Of a stretch of DNA of 19,242 nt, positions 1 to 6,378 are shown in pieces. The DNA comes from Candidatus Zixiibacteriota bacterium. GTDB taxonomy: Bacteria; Zixibacteria; MSB-5A5; SM1-73. Each line of letters starts with the position of its first letter. The stretch's first letter is position 1. Location of the stretch: positions 1 through 19,242 of the forward strand of contig JAGMFA010000019.1 of NCBI GenBank assembly GCA_023127875.1, read 5' to 3'. Made by a program: the position numbers and the translations under genes. A model generated the notes under the pieces. That model made no database searches. It was not told where the DNA came from and saw only the letters and a list, made by a program, of their open reading frames with translations.

Positions 1-12
1 TCTGGATCTCAT
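1..12 (-). CDS. possible gene start running off the left edge
   Basis: An ATG at position 12 is followed by AGA TCC AGA and then the window ends. It lies in a copy of the repeat that supplies the ribosome binding site and first three codons of rmlD (ATG AGA TCC), with the same AGGA about six bases upstream. Only four codons are visible, so the product cannot be named. It could be the next gene of the rhamnose cluster, a duplicated rmlD-like 5' end, or a repeat copy that is not translated. Confidence 0.3.
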
Positions 13-53
13 TTGAGTTCCTATGGATTCAAATGAACAACTGACCTGTGGAC
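1..53. repeat. 53-bp direct repeat, copy A (partner 1236-1288)
   Basis: Positions 1-53 match 1236-1288 with two mismatches (2 and 49). The copy may extend beyond the window. It contains the inverted repeat TCATTTGA / TCAAATGA around a 12-base spacer. On the minus strand it carries AGGA, a short spacer and ATG AGA TCC, that is, a translation start. The other copy is the start region of rmlD. Confidence 0.85.
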
Positions 54-332
54 AAGTCAAGCCAAAAACAGGCCTCAAGGTGCAGAATTCGCATGTGAGA
101 GAAAAAATCAATGCGAAGCATTCATACGAATAATAAGATGTAAACTGTTTCCTGCTCCTCTTAGTAACTCAGTGGAACGAGTTTTTGCAAAATCTTCCTA
201 GGGAAGATGAAGAAGGGGATGTTCTCGTTGGTTGGGGGCGTCTCGCCCATTACCATCATTTGGAGTCGCGCTACTGAAGATTGCCCCACCTCTTTGCTGT
301 TGTAGATAGCTCTTCTTGGGTCGCAACCCCGC
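54..332. other. intergenic stretch, no supported gene
   Basis: No gene is supported between the left-edge repeat and the rmlD stop. Two short open stretches exist. One on the plus strand (about 137-277) encodes VTQWNEFLQNLPREDEEGD-type sequence but has no start codon. One on the minus strand (about 330-170) includes GETPPTNENIPFF. They overlap, so at most one was coding, and I recognise neither. A short perfect stem (AATCTTCC / GGAAGATT, about 190-208) on the minus strand, ending in a few T, could be a weak terminator after rmlD. Confidence 0.4.
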
Positions 333-1247
333 CTACAAAATCTCTATCTCTTTTTGGCTCTGCTTTGCCTGGTCCAAACTCTCTTCTACGTTTAAGAGCT
401 TAGTCTTGAGAATCCTTTGCGCCTTCTCCGTTTTTAGACCTCCACGGAAAGGCCTTTTTGCCTTCTGCTTTAAAGACTCTGTCTTGGTAGGAGAAATACC
501 TGCCTTATTGAAGTTGAAGCTTCCCGCGACCTTCAGAGCAAAATCATAACGGGATAGATATTCTGCTCCACCTATGTGAAAAACTCCAGACAGGTTTTTT
601 CTCACCATCTCCAATACACATAAAGACAGGTTGTCCGCCAGGGTGGGGTTGTTGAACTGGTCGATGACGATTTTGATCTTCTCCCCAGCGGAAAGTTTCT
701 CTATAAGCCAGAGCAAAAAGTTCTTCTTTACTTTTTTCCCAAATCCATAAAGCACGTTGGTCCGCACAATCAGAAAATCGACGCCACTTTGTCTTATGAC
801 GTTCTCACCTTCGAGCTTGGTCTCTCCATAAAAGCTCACCGGATGTGGAGGATCATCCTCAGAATAGGGTCCCTTCTCTCCTTCGAAGATGTAATCTGTT
901 GATAAATGAATCAGTCTGATCTTATGCTCCTGACATACTTTCACCAGATTTTTTACCCCACCCACGTTGACTGCCCAGGCTTGATCTTTGTTGATTTCGC
1001 ATCCATCCACGTCGGTGTAAGCGGCGGCATTTATGACTACTTTCGGATTGTAAAATCGGACATGAAACTCAAATGCCCTTCTGTCAGTTAAATCCAATTT
1101 CTCATAGGAAAAATTCGGGAAGGATACGAAATTTTGTGGATGAAGGTCTGTCGCGATGACTTTGTGAGATGATGAGAAGTCCCGGCAGAGTTTCTGCCCT
1201 AAAAGCCCATTCGCTCCGGTGATCAAGACCCTTCCTGTGGATCTCAT
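333..1247 (-). CDS. rfbD: dTDP-4-dehydrorhamnose reductase (RmlD/RfbD)
   Basis: This is the last step of dTDP-L-rhamnose synthesis: NAD(P)H-dependent reduction of dTDP-4-dehydro-L-rhamnose in the cytoplasm. It is a 304-residue extended SDR protein, the usual length. The N-terminal nucleotide-binding loop GANGLLG is at residues 11-17, the catalytic Thr-Asp-Tyr stretch STDY at 116-119, and the Tyr-x-x-x-Lys pair is Y140/K144 in SFYGETK. The early AAAYTDVD segment is typical of RmlD. The ATG at 1247 has AGGA six bases upstream, and both lie within a 53-bp repeat, so the first residues MRS come from repeat DNA; most family members start directly at the VLITG strand. It follows rmlB, separated by about 480 bp of repeat-rich DNA. 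Confidence 0.95.
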   Translation of the reverse strand: MRSTGRVLITGANGLLGQKLCRDFSSSHKVIATDLHPQNFVSFPNFSYEKLDLTDRRAFEFHVRFYNPKVVINAAAYTDVDGCEINKDQAWAVNVGGVKNLVKVCQEHKIRLIHLSTDYIFEGEKGPYSEDDPPHPVSFYGETKLEGENVIRQSGVDFLIVRTNVLYGFGKKVKKNFLLWLIEKLSAGEKIKIVIDQFNNPTLADNLSLCVLEMVRKNLSGVFHIGGAEYLSRYDFALKVAGSFNFNKAGISPTKTESLKQKAKRPFRGGLKTEKAQRILKTKLLNVEESLDQAKQSQKEIEIL

Positions 1248-1288
1248 TTGAGTTCCTATGGATTCAAATGAACAACTGACCTGCGGAC
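1236..1288. repeat. 53-bp direct repeat, copy B, overlapping the rmlD start
   Basis: Partner of 1-53, with two mismatches. It provides the minus-strand AGGA and ATG AGA TCC that begin rmlD. It contains the inverted pair TCATTTGA / TCAAATGA. Its outer part, GGTCAGTTG followed by ACTCAAATGA without the central segment, recurs at 1687-1704. A variant is at 6225-6246. Confidence 0.85.
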
Positions 1289-1318
1289 TTCACATGCTTT
1301 CCCTCAGGGTGAATCCTT
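1278..1318. repeat. 41-bp repeat, first copy (second copy 1614-1654)
   Basis: GACCTGCGGACTTCACAT followed by a T-rich spacer and CCTCAGGGTGAATCCTT. It matches 1614-1654 with about five mismatches. The CCTTCAGGATGAATCC type of ending recurs in the element at 12468-12585 and near the end of ispE (about 9968-9984). Confidence 0.75.
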
Positions 1319-1548
1319 ATAGCCTCTTTTGTTTGTCGTTGGTGAAGCTGGTAACGAAGCTCGACAATCGATTCTCGAAGCTTGAATTTTTTTCATCTAT
1401 TGCGAATTTTCCAGCTTCCTTTATCGAGCTTCCCGCTTCGAAACCAGCATCGCCACCGTTAAACCAGTCTCGAAAAACCATTCTTCCTTCAGGATGAATC
1501 TCTGAGCTGGTAATGCTTCTCGTAATATTTTAAGTATTCTTACCTGTT

Positions 1549-1605
1549 GGGGCGGGGGTTGCACCCCCGCCCCTTTTCTACGGACAGGGGTACAACCCCT
1601 GTCCG
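1549..1605. repeat. two adjacent GC-rich palindromes
   Basis: The first hairpin (1549-1573) has GGGGCGGGGG and CCCCCGCCCC arms around TTGCA and is followed by TTTT on the plus strand. The second (1581-1605) has CGGACAGGGG and CCCCTGTCCG arms around TACAA. The GGACAGGG / CCCTGTCC arms are shared with the palindromes at 12533-12585 and 18643-18667. All genes here run on the minus strand, where no T-run follows, so these look more like repeat elements than terminators. Confidence 0.7.
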
Positions 1606-1613
1606 ATCTGGTA

Positions 1614-1654
1614 GACCTGCGGACTTCACATTTTTTCCTTCAGGATAAATCCTT
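1614..1654. repeat. 41-bp repeat, second copy
   Basis: Matches 1278-1318 with about five mismatches (GACCTGCGGACTTCACAT, T-run, CCTTCAGGATAAATCCTT). It lies just after the palindrome pair. Confidence 0.7.
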
Positions 1655-1674
1655 CCTTGTCTTAACCCTAATGC

Positions 1675-1717
1675 GGACAGCCACAAGGTCAGTTGACTCA
1701 AATGAGGCTGTCCCTAC
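1675..1717. repeat. hairpin repeat with GGACAGCC / GGCTGTCC arms
   Basis: Arms at 1675-1682 and 1706-1713 enclose GGTCAGTTGACTCAAATGA (1687-1705 region), which is the outer part of the 53-bp repeat. The right arm continues as CTGTCCCTAC, identical to the terminal repeat of the element at 12468-12585. One repeat family thus appears nested inside another. Confidence 0.7.
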
Positions 1718-1728
1718 GACAATCTCTC

Positions 1729-2745
1729 TCAGGATGATTCTCTCTGGAGATAGTGCTTCTCATAATATTCTAAATATTCCCCACTTTTTATCTTCTGCCA
1801 CCAACTTTGATGGGAGACATACCAATCCACGGTTTTGGAGATTCCCTCTTCAAATGGAGTATCCGGCTTCCAGTCCAGTTCAGCTTTTATCTTCGAGCAG
1901 TCCAGAGAATACCGTCGATCGTGAGCTGGTCTGTCCTTAACATGTTTGATCAGTGACTTAAGTTTGTTCAACTTCTTTAGGATCAAATCGGTGATCTCTA
2001 AGTTGGTCATCTCATTTCCACCTCCGATGTTATAAATCTCTCCTACCTTTCCCTGATGTAAAACTACATCTAAAGCTTTGCAGTGATCCTCCACATAGAT
2101 CCAATCCCGCACATACAGCCCATCTCCATATATTGGCAGTTCTTGATCAAACAGGGCATTGGTGATAAACAAGGGGATAAGTTTCTCTGGAAATTGATAG
2201 GGACCATAGTTGTTGGTGCATCGGGTGATTATGGCGGGGAGACGAAAGGTCTCAAAATAGGAGCGGACTAAAAGATCAGCCGAAGCCTTGGAAGCAGAGT
2301 AAGGGCTGTTGGGCAAAAGGGGGGAGGATTCAGTTGAGGAACCTTCTTTGCCCAAGCTCCCGTATACTTCATCCGTGGAGACCTGGATGAATCTGTCTAT
2401 CTTGAACTTCAGGGCGGATTCGAGCAAAATCTGTGTGCCCAAAACGTTGGTTTTTACAAATATCCCCGGATCGTAGATGGATCTGTCTACGTGACTTTCG
2501 GCGGCGAAGTGAACGATAGCTTCGATGCCATCTCCAACTATCCTATTCACCAACTCAGAATCACAGATATCTCCTTTAACGAACTTATAATTGGGACTGT
2601 TCTCTATATCAGAAAGGTTATCTAAATTACCCGCATAAGTGAGTTTGTCCAGGTTTACTATATGGTAATGAGGATATTTGGAAAGAATGTATCTGATGAA
2701 ATTTGATCCGATAAATCCAGCCCCCCCGGTGATGAGAATCTTCAC
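1729..2745 (-). CDS. rfbB: dTDP-glucose 4,6-dehydratase (RmlB/RfbB)
   Basis: Converts dTDP-D-glucose to dTDP-4-dehydro-6-deoxy-D-glucose, the second step of dTDP-L-rhamnose synthesis. It is 338 residues, typical of the family. The Rossmann loop GGAGFIG is at 7-13, followed by LDKLTYAGN. The dehydratase catalytic TDE is at 124-126 (STDEVYG), and Y149/K153 form the YSASK pair. RDWIYVEDH matches the RmlB substrate region. The start is GTG at 2745, with GAGGAG (2751-2756 on the plus strand as CTCCTC) five bases upstream. The last codons and stop fall in AATCATCCTGAGAG, which resembles the TTCATCCTGAAGG repeat seen elsewhere. It lies 36 bp after the methyltransferase-nuclease gene, which separates it from rmlA and the cupin gene. 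Confidence 0.97.
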   Translation of the reverse strand: MKILITGGAGFIGSNFIRYILSKYPHYHIVNLDKLTYAGNLDNLSDIENSPNYKFVKGDICDSELVNRIVGDGIEAIVHFAAESHVDRSIYDPGIFVKTNVLGTQILLESALKFKIDRFIQVSTDEVYGSLGKEGSSTESSPLLPNSPYSASKASADLLVRSYFETFRLPAIITRCTNNYGPYQFPEKLIPLFITNALFDQELPIYGDGLYVRDWIYVEDHCKALDVVLHQGKVGEIYNIGGGNEMTNLEITDLILKKLNKLKSLIKHVKDRPAHDRRYSLDCSKIKAELDWKPDTPFEEGISKTVDWYVSHQSWWQKIKSGEYLEYYEKHYLQRESS

Positions 2746-2781
2746 GCCAACTCCTCAACAAAGCATCTTACTTTATTTTAC

Positions 2782-4311
2782 CTATTCAAAAATCTCTAAA
2801 TTTTTTTCTTTTGGAGTATATCTTTTGGCTTTTTTAAATGAATCGAGCTTAGGCGGAAGTTTTGGCTTTTTGCCTTCTAAGATCTCTTTTAGCGTAAAAA
2901 CTTGAATTTGGAGATACTCCTCCCCATTAGGTGACTTGTAATATCCTTTATCTAAAGCCTCCCTTTTCATTGGAGCGGTTGGTTCTTCCAACGTAATGAA
3001 TATTCCCATTTTTGCTTTTTCTCTATCTATCACATGCCCTAAATCCCTTATATCCTTTACCGATACTTTTCCACTCTTGACCTGAACCACCACACTTTTG
3101 ACCTTTTCCTTCTCATCCATAAAGTAAATAAACCCATCAATTCCCGTATCAGCTCCTTTTTTCTTATCTCCATAAGGTCGAGCGCCTATCAGTGATAAAA
3201 CCCACCATTGAAATTGATACCTATTCTGGACAGCTAATTCTTTAGCGCCCTCAAAGTCGGCAGGTTCACCAATAACCGTATAATGTTTTTTGGGCTCCAG
3301 TCCAAATTGATTTTTTAGTCTCCACTTAATCAGATTAATGGCCAAGTGGGTTATATCTATACCTATCCACTTCCGTTGCAGTTTTTCTGCTACCGCTATA
3401 GTAGTTCCACAACCACAGAACGGGTCCAAGATTATATGGTTTTTGTTCGAGGAAACCCTTATAATTTGTTCCAACACAGCTTCCGGCTTTTGAGTAGGGT
3501 AACCTAATCGTTCTTTTGCCGCTCTATTTATCACTGGAATCACCCACCAGTCTCTTGGCGGGATACCGGGAGCTTTGTCAAGATAATCCCTGTATACCCA
3601 ATCTGGGTGGCTCTTTTCCAATGAGATATCAAGCCCTTGTTTTCCTACATAAGGTCCACCCTTTCCCCTTATTTGAAATCTCCTCCCGTTTTCATCTGTG
3701 TAATTAAATTTCTTAAGCGTTCCTTCGCTATATGGCAGCACCACTTCTTTCCAGTTGAAAGTGTGTTGGTCATCCCTCTTTTTTGTATAGAAAAAGATCA
3801 CATCATGTTTCTTATTCCAATACTTTTTTGCAATCTCCCTCTCTGAATAACACCAAACTATTTCGCTTCTAAAATTCTCTTTCCCAAAGACCGTATCCAT
3901 CAAAATCTTTAGGTAATGGCTGGCGGTCGGATCACAATGTAGATAAATGGAACCTGTATCTTTCAATACTCTCCTCAACTCAAGCAACCTGATACACATC
4001 ATGGTTAGATAAGCCATAACATCGTTAATTCCCACGAAATCTCTGAAGGAGGTCATCGTTTTCACAATGTTTACAGGTGCTTGCTTGATAATATCTTGGA
4101 AGATTCTCTCTGTCTCCTCTGTCCAGTGCCAGGTATCCTCGAAGGCGGTTATCTGAGCGGTGGATGGCTTTCCGGTGGGCTCTTTAAAAAGAATATTATA
4201 GGTGGCTTTAGAATTAAATGGTGGGTCTAAATAAACTAAGTCAATAGAATTATCTGGGATGTATTTCCTGAGAACCTCTAAGTTATCTCCGTAGTAGAGT
4301 GTATTTTCCAT
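2782..4311 (-). CDS. DNA methyltransferase fused to a PD-(D/E)XK-type restriction nuclease
   Basis: A 509-residue single-chain restriction-modification candidate. The N-terminal two-thirds is a beta-class (N6-adenine or N4-cytosine) methyltransferase with motifs in circularly permuted order: catalytic DPPF at 29-32 (LDPPFNS), TQKP at 273-276, and the SAM-binding DPFCGCGTT at 296-304, followed by GIDI. The C-terminal part (about 365-475) has GADTGIDGFIYF, then VVVQVKSG with Q410-x-K412, a pattern of Mrr-like nucleases where Gln replaces the usual acidic residue. It ends in a lysine-rich tail. I use ATG 4311 because GGAG lies seven bases upstream; an in-frame TTG at 4332 is possible. It sits between the RmlC-like gene (29 bp away) and rmlB. 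The target sequence cannot be deduced. Confidence 0.88.
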   Translation of the reverse strand: MENTLYYGDNLEVLRKYIPDNSIDLVYLDPPFNSKATYNILFKEPTGKPSTAQITAFEDTWHWTEETERIFQDIIKQAPVNIVKTMTSFRDFVGINDVMAYLTMMCIRLLELRRVLKDTGSIYLHCDPTASHYLKILMDTVFGKENFRSEIVWCYSEREIAKKYWNKKHDVIFFYTKKRDDQHTFNWKEVVLPYSEGTLKKFNYTDENGRRFQIRGKGGPYVGKQGLDISLEKSHPDWVYRDYLDKAPGIPPRDWWVIPVINRAAKERLGYPTQKPEAVLEQIIRVSSNKNHIILDPFCGCGTTIAVAEKLQRKWIGIDITHLAINLIKWRLKNQFGLEPKKHYTVIGEPADFEGAKELAVQNRYQFQWWVLSLIGARPYGDKKKGADTGIDGFIYFMDEKEKVKSVVVQVKSGKVSVKDIRDLGHVIDREKAKMGIFITLEEPTAPMKREALDKGYYKSPNGEEYLQIQVFTLKEILEGKKPKLPPKLDSFKKAKRYTPKEKNLEIFE

Positions 4312-4340
4312 ACCTTTACTCCAATGAGGCAAAATCCTTC

Positions 4341-4796
4341 TTACCCCTCCTTTCTTCCCCAGTCATAAGGAATATCATTTTTATGGGGATCAACCCGGAA
4401 CTCATCCGGCTGTTCGTAGTTATAGACCTCGGTGGGTATGTTGATGCAGATAGCCTCCTGTTGACTTATGCACTTGAAACCATGCAAAACCAGGCGGGGT
4501 ATCTTTACCAGCATGGGATTGTGCTCGCCTAAGAAAAACTCATTTACCTCCCCTTTGGTAGGAGAATCATCTCGGTTATCGTATAACACCAGTTTGATCA
4601 TCCCCTTCAGCACGGCAAAATGGTCGATCTGTTTTTTGTGGTAATGCCAGCCCTTCACCACGCCGGGATATGCAGTGGTCATGTAGACCTGCCCGAATTT
4701 AGTGAACAACTCATCATCTGAGCGGAGGATCTCGGTTAAGCGCCCTCGCTCATCCGGAATCACCTTGAGCTTTTTGGTTGCTACTCCATGAATCAT
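4341..4796 (-). CDS. dTDP-4-dehydrorhamnose 3,5-epimerase family cupin
   Basis: A 151-residue cupin of the RmlC/sugar 3,4-ketoisomerase type. Between rmlA and rmlB/rmlD it is the obvious candidate for the 3,5-epimerase step that makes dTDP-4-dehydro-L-rhamnose. Visible features are an N-terminal DERGRLTEIL, the active-site histidine region KGWHYHKKQIDHFAVLKG (about 48-65), and IPRLVLHGFKC in place of the usual P-x-G-x-x-HGF segment. The C-terminal DPHKNDIPYDW matches the family ending. It is about 30 residues shorter than classical RmlC, and GWHYH replaces the usual GLHFQ, so a related activity (3-epimerase or ketoisomerase) is possible. The ATG at 4796 is preceded by AGGAG on the minus strand. 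Confidence 0.82.
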   Translation of the reverse strand: MIHGVATKKLKVIPDERGRLTEILRSDDELFTKFGQVYMTTAYPGVVKGWHYHKKQIDHFAVLKGMIKLVLYDNRDDSPTKGEVNEFFLGEHNPMLVKIPRLVLHGFKCISQQEAICINIPTEVYNYEQPDEFRVDPHKNDIPYDWGRKEG

Positions 4797-4896
4797 TTCT
4801 CAACTCTCCTAACATAATCCCCCACCTGTGGGAGTGATTTTTAAGAAGGAAGAATCTACCAACAAGCTCTGCAACGTTTTTTGTAAATTATAGACC

Positions 4897-4953
4897 GCCA
4901 AGCCATCCTTCGACATCCCGCCCTCGGCGGGAGACGAAGTATAAAGGCTTGGC
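4897..4953. repeat. 57-bp imperfect palindrome
   Basis: Terminal arms GCCAAGCC (4897-4904) and GGCTTGGC (4946-4953), with inner arms CCTTCG / CGAAG and a CCCGCC / GGCGGG core. It lies in the 225-bp gap between rmlA and the cupin gene. A shorter palindrome with related CCAAG / CTTGG ends is at 8563-8590. No T-run follows on either strand, so it is a dispersed repeat rather than a clear terminator. Confidence 0.75.
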
Positions 4954-5021
4954 TACGCAAATTAAACAATATTTTCAAAGTCGATAGAATGAAAAGCTTC
5001 CCCAAAAATACTAAACTTTTG

Positions 5022-5756
5022 TTATAGATTTTTTTTATTAGCCCCTCCCTGTGCCACCAGGTTGCTTGTCCGGAGGAGCGACTCGAAGGTACCTGCGTCC
5101 GACCACCATCCGTCCAAAAGGTCGTAGGTCATCGTCCCCTCTTTTATATAAGCGTTGCTCACGTCGGTGATCTCCAGTTCTCCTCTATGGGAGGGCTTCA
5201 GAGTTCTTATTATGTCAAAGACTTTGGCGTCATACATATAGATTCCGATCACCGCATATCTGGATTTGGGAACTTTGGGCTTTTCCTCTATCCCTATGAT
5301 CTTCCCATCCACTATCTCCGGCACCCCGAATCTTTCTGGATCGGACACCTCCTTCAAAAGGATCTTTGCTCCTTCTTTTTGCTTTCGGAAATCTTTCACC
5401 GCCTGGACTATGCTTCCCTCTATTACGTTATCTCCCAGAACAACCACTATCTTCTCATAATCGGAGAAATGCTCCGCCAATGCCAAAGCATCGGCAATTC
5501 CACCTTCCCCTTCCTGGTAGGTATAATTTACGTGTTTTAAACCAAACTCCTTTCCGTTGGCAAGAAGCCTTAAAAAATCACCTGCGTGATTTCCGCCGGT
5601 GACTATCAGGATGTCATCAATCCCTGCATTGATCAAAGTCTGCAGAGGATAGAAGATCATGGGCTTGTCATAGACCGGGAGGAGATGTTTGTTGGTGATC
5701 TTGGTCAAAGGATAAAGCCGTTTGCCCAATCCACCTGCCAGTATCACGCCTTTCAT
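5022..5756 (-). CDS. rfbA: glucose-1-phosphate thymidylyltransferase (RmlA/RfbA), short form
   Basis: Couples dTTP and glucose-1-phosphate to dTDP-glucose, the first step of dTDP-rhamnose synthesis. The nucleotide-binding signature LAGGLGKRLYPLT is at residues 6-18, followed by KHLLPVYDKPMI. LGDNVIEG is the metal and sugar site, and EEKPKVPKS plus WWSDAGTFESL complete the family pattern. At 244 residues it lacks about 45 C-terminal residues of enterobacterial RmlA, the part that helps form the allosteric site; short forms of this kind are known. The ATG overlaps the stop of the upstream lipoprotein gene (ATGA), which implies translational coupling. The C-terminus ends in a lysine/asparagine run. 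Confidence 0.94.
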   Translation of the reverse strand: MKGVILAGGLGKRLYPLTKITNKHLLPVYDKPMIFYPLQTLINAGIDDILIVTGGNHAGDFLRLLANGKEFGLKHVNYTYQEGEGGIADALALAEHFSDYEKIVVVLGDNVIEGSIVQAVKDFRKQKEGAKILLKEVSDPERFGVPEIVDGKIIGIEEKPKVPKSRYAVIGIYMYDAKVFDIIRTLKPSHRGELEITDVSNAYIKEGTMTYDLLDGWWSDAGTFESLLRTSNLVAQGGANKKNL

Positions 5757-6142
5757 GCTCCGATATACCAGTCCCCTTTCTCATATGTTATGGGCATGGA
5801 GACCACCTTGGTAAATCCGTTTTTCTCGCTACGAATGGTCATCGATACCATGGCTCTGTTTTTTGGATCATCCTCCGGAATGTATATTTGCTGTATGTCT
5901 ATGATGATGTCAGTGGTATCCTTCAACTGCCAGTTATCGAAATTGCTTAAAAAAAGCTCCTTGTTTTCGCTATCGATCAGCGCATTTGACAAAAGCTTTT
6001 CTGCTTCCTCCAACTGGTCTGTTGCCATCATAAACATAAACTGGGTTATCCTTTCTCGTGCTCTCTCTTCGGTTTTGTTTTTATTGCTGTAACAGCCCAA
6101 AAGAAGCAAAAAGATTAGAAAAAAAATCCATCTATTTTTCAT
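5753..6142 (-). CDS. small lipoprotein of unknown function
   Basis: A 129-residue predicted lipoprotein. Residues 1-17 are MKNRWIFF, a leucine-rich hydrophobic core and the lipobox LLGC, with Cys17 as the lipidation site. The mature part is an alpha/beta domain (ERARERITQFMFMMATDQLEEAEKLL then VSMTIRSEKNGF, ending KGDWYIGA) of the kind seen in small NTF2-like or DUF4878-like secreted proteins; that fold is inference. ATG 6142 gives a proper signal peptide; the longer frame to 6169 begins with TTG and adds residues before the signal. Its stop overlaps the rmlA start by four bases. Confidence 0.75.
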   Translation of the reverse strand: MKNRWIFFLIFLLLLGCYSNKNKTEERARERITQFMFMMATDQLEEAEKLLSNALIDSENKELFLSNFDNWQLKDTTDIIIDIQQIYIPEDDPKNRAMVSMTIRSEKNGFTKVVSMPITYEKGDWYIGA

Positions 6143-6224
6143 CTTTACTTTTCCCAAGATTTTTTGCAAGATTAATAAAAGGCTAAGACAAAGGTCTGGT
6201 GAAAAAGCTTAGAGCTTAAGGTCC

Positions 6225-6246
6225 GCAGGTGAGTTGACTTAAATGA
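6225..6246. repeat. short repeat related to the 53-bp repeat
   Basis: GCAGGTGAGTTGACTTAAATGA is a variant of the GGTCAGTTGACTCAAATGA word at 1687-1705 and of the outer parts of the 53-bp repeat. It lies in the 236-bp gap between rplY and the lipoprotein gene. A 36-codon open frame reading out from near rplY (6349 to 6239, minus strand) stops inside it. Confidence 0.55.
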
Positions 6247-6378
6247 TATCTTGAGACAGGTAAACTCTCGTTCCATGCTTGGAGTGCAAATCCCATGCAT
6301 CCTGTGGACATTTATGTTTGTCTGAAAAAGAGTTTTTTAAATCGCCCATGAAGAGTAGTATCTTTCTTTTGGTTTTTT

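Larger units (their letters stand above)
1289..1728. other. repeat-rich spacer between rmlB and rmlD
   Basis: About 440 bp without a convincing gene. It contains two copies of a 41-bp repeat, two strong GC-rich palindromes (1549-1605), a hairpin with GGACAGCC / GGCTGTCC arms (1675-1717), and a stretch at about 1350-1480 with scattered CGAAGC and GAAGCT words in both orientations. An open frame on the plus strand (1258-1497) starts inside the repeat and has low-complexity, non-family-like sequence, so I do not count it as a gene. Confidence 0.6.

Noticed and set aside
1258..1497. A 79-codon plus-strand frame beginning MDSNEQLTCG
   Set aside because: It starts inside the 53-bp repeat, has no ribosome binding site and has no recognisable protein features.
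1549..1580. GC hairpin followed by TTTT as a rho-independent terminator
   Set aside because: The T-run follows on the plus strand, but no plus-strand gene precedes it; on the minus strand it has no T-run.
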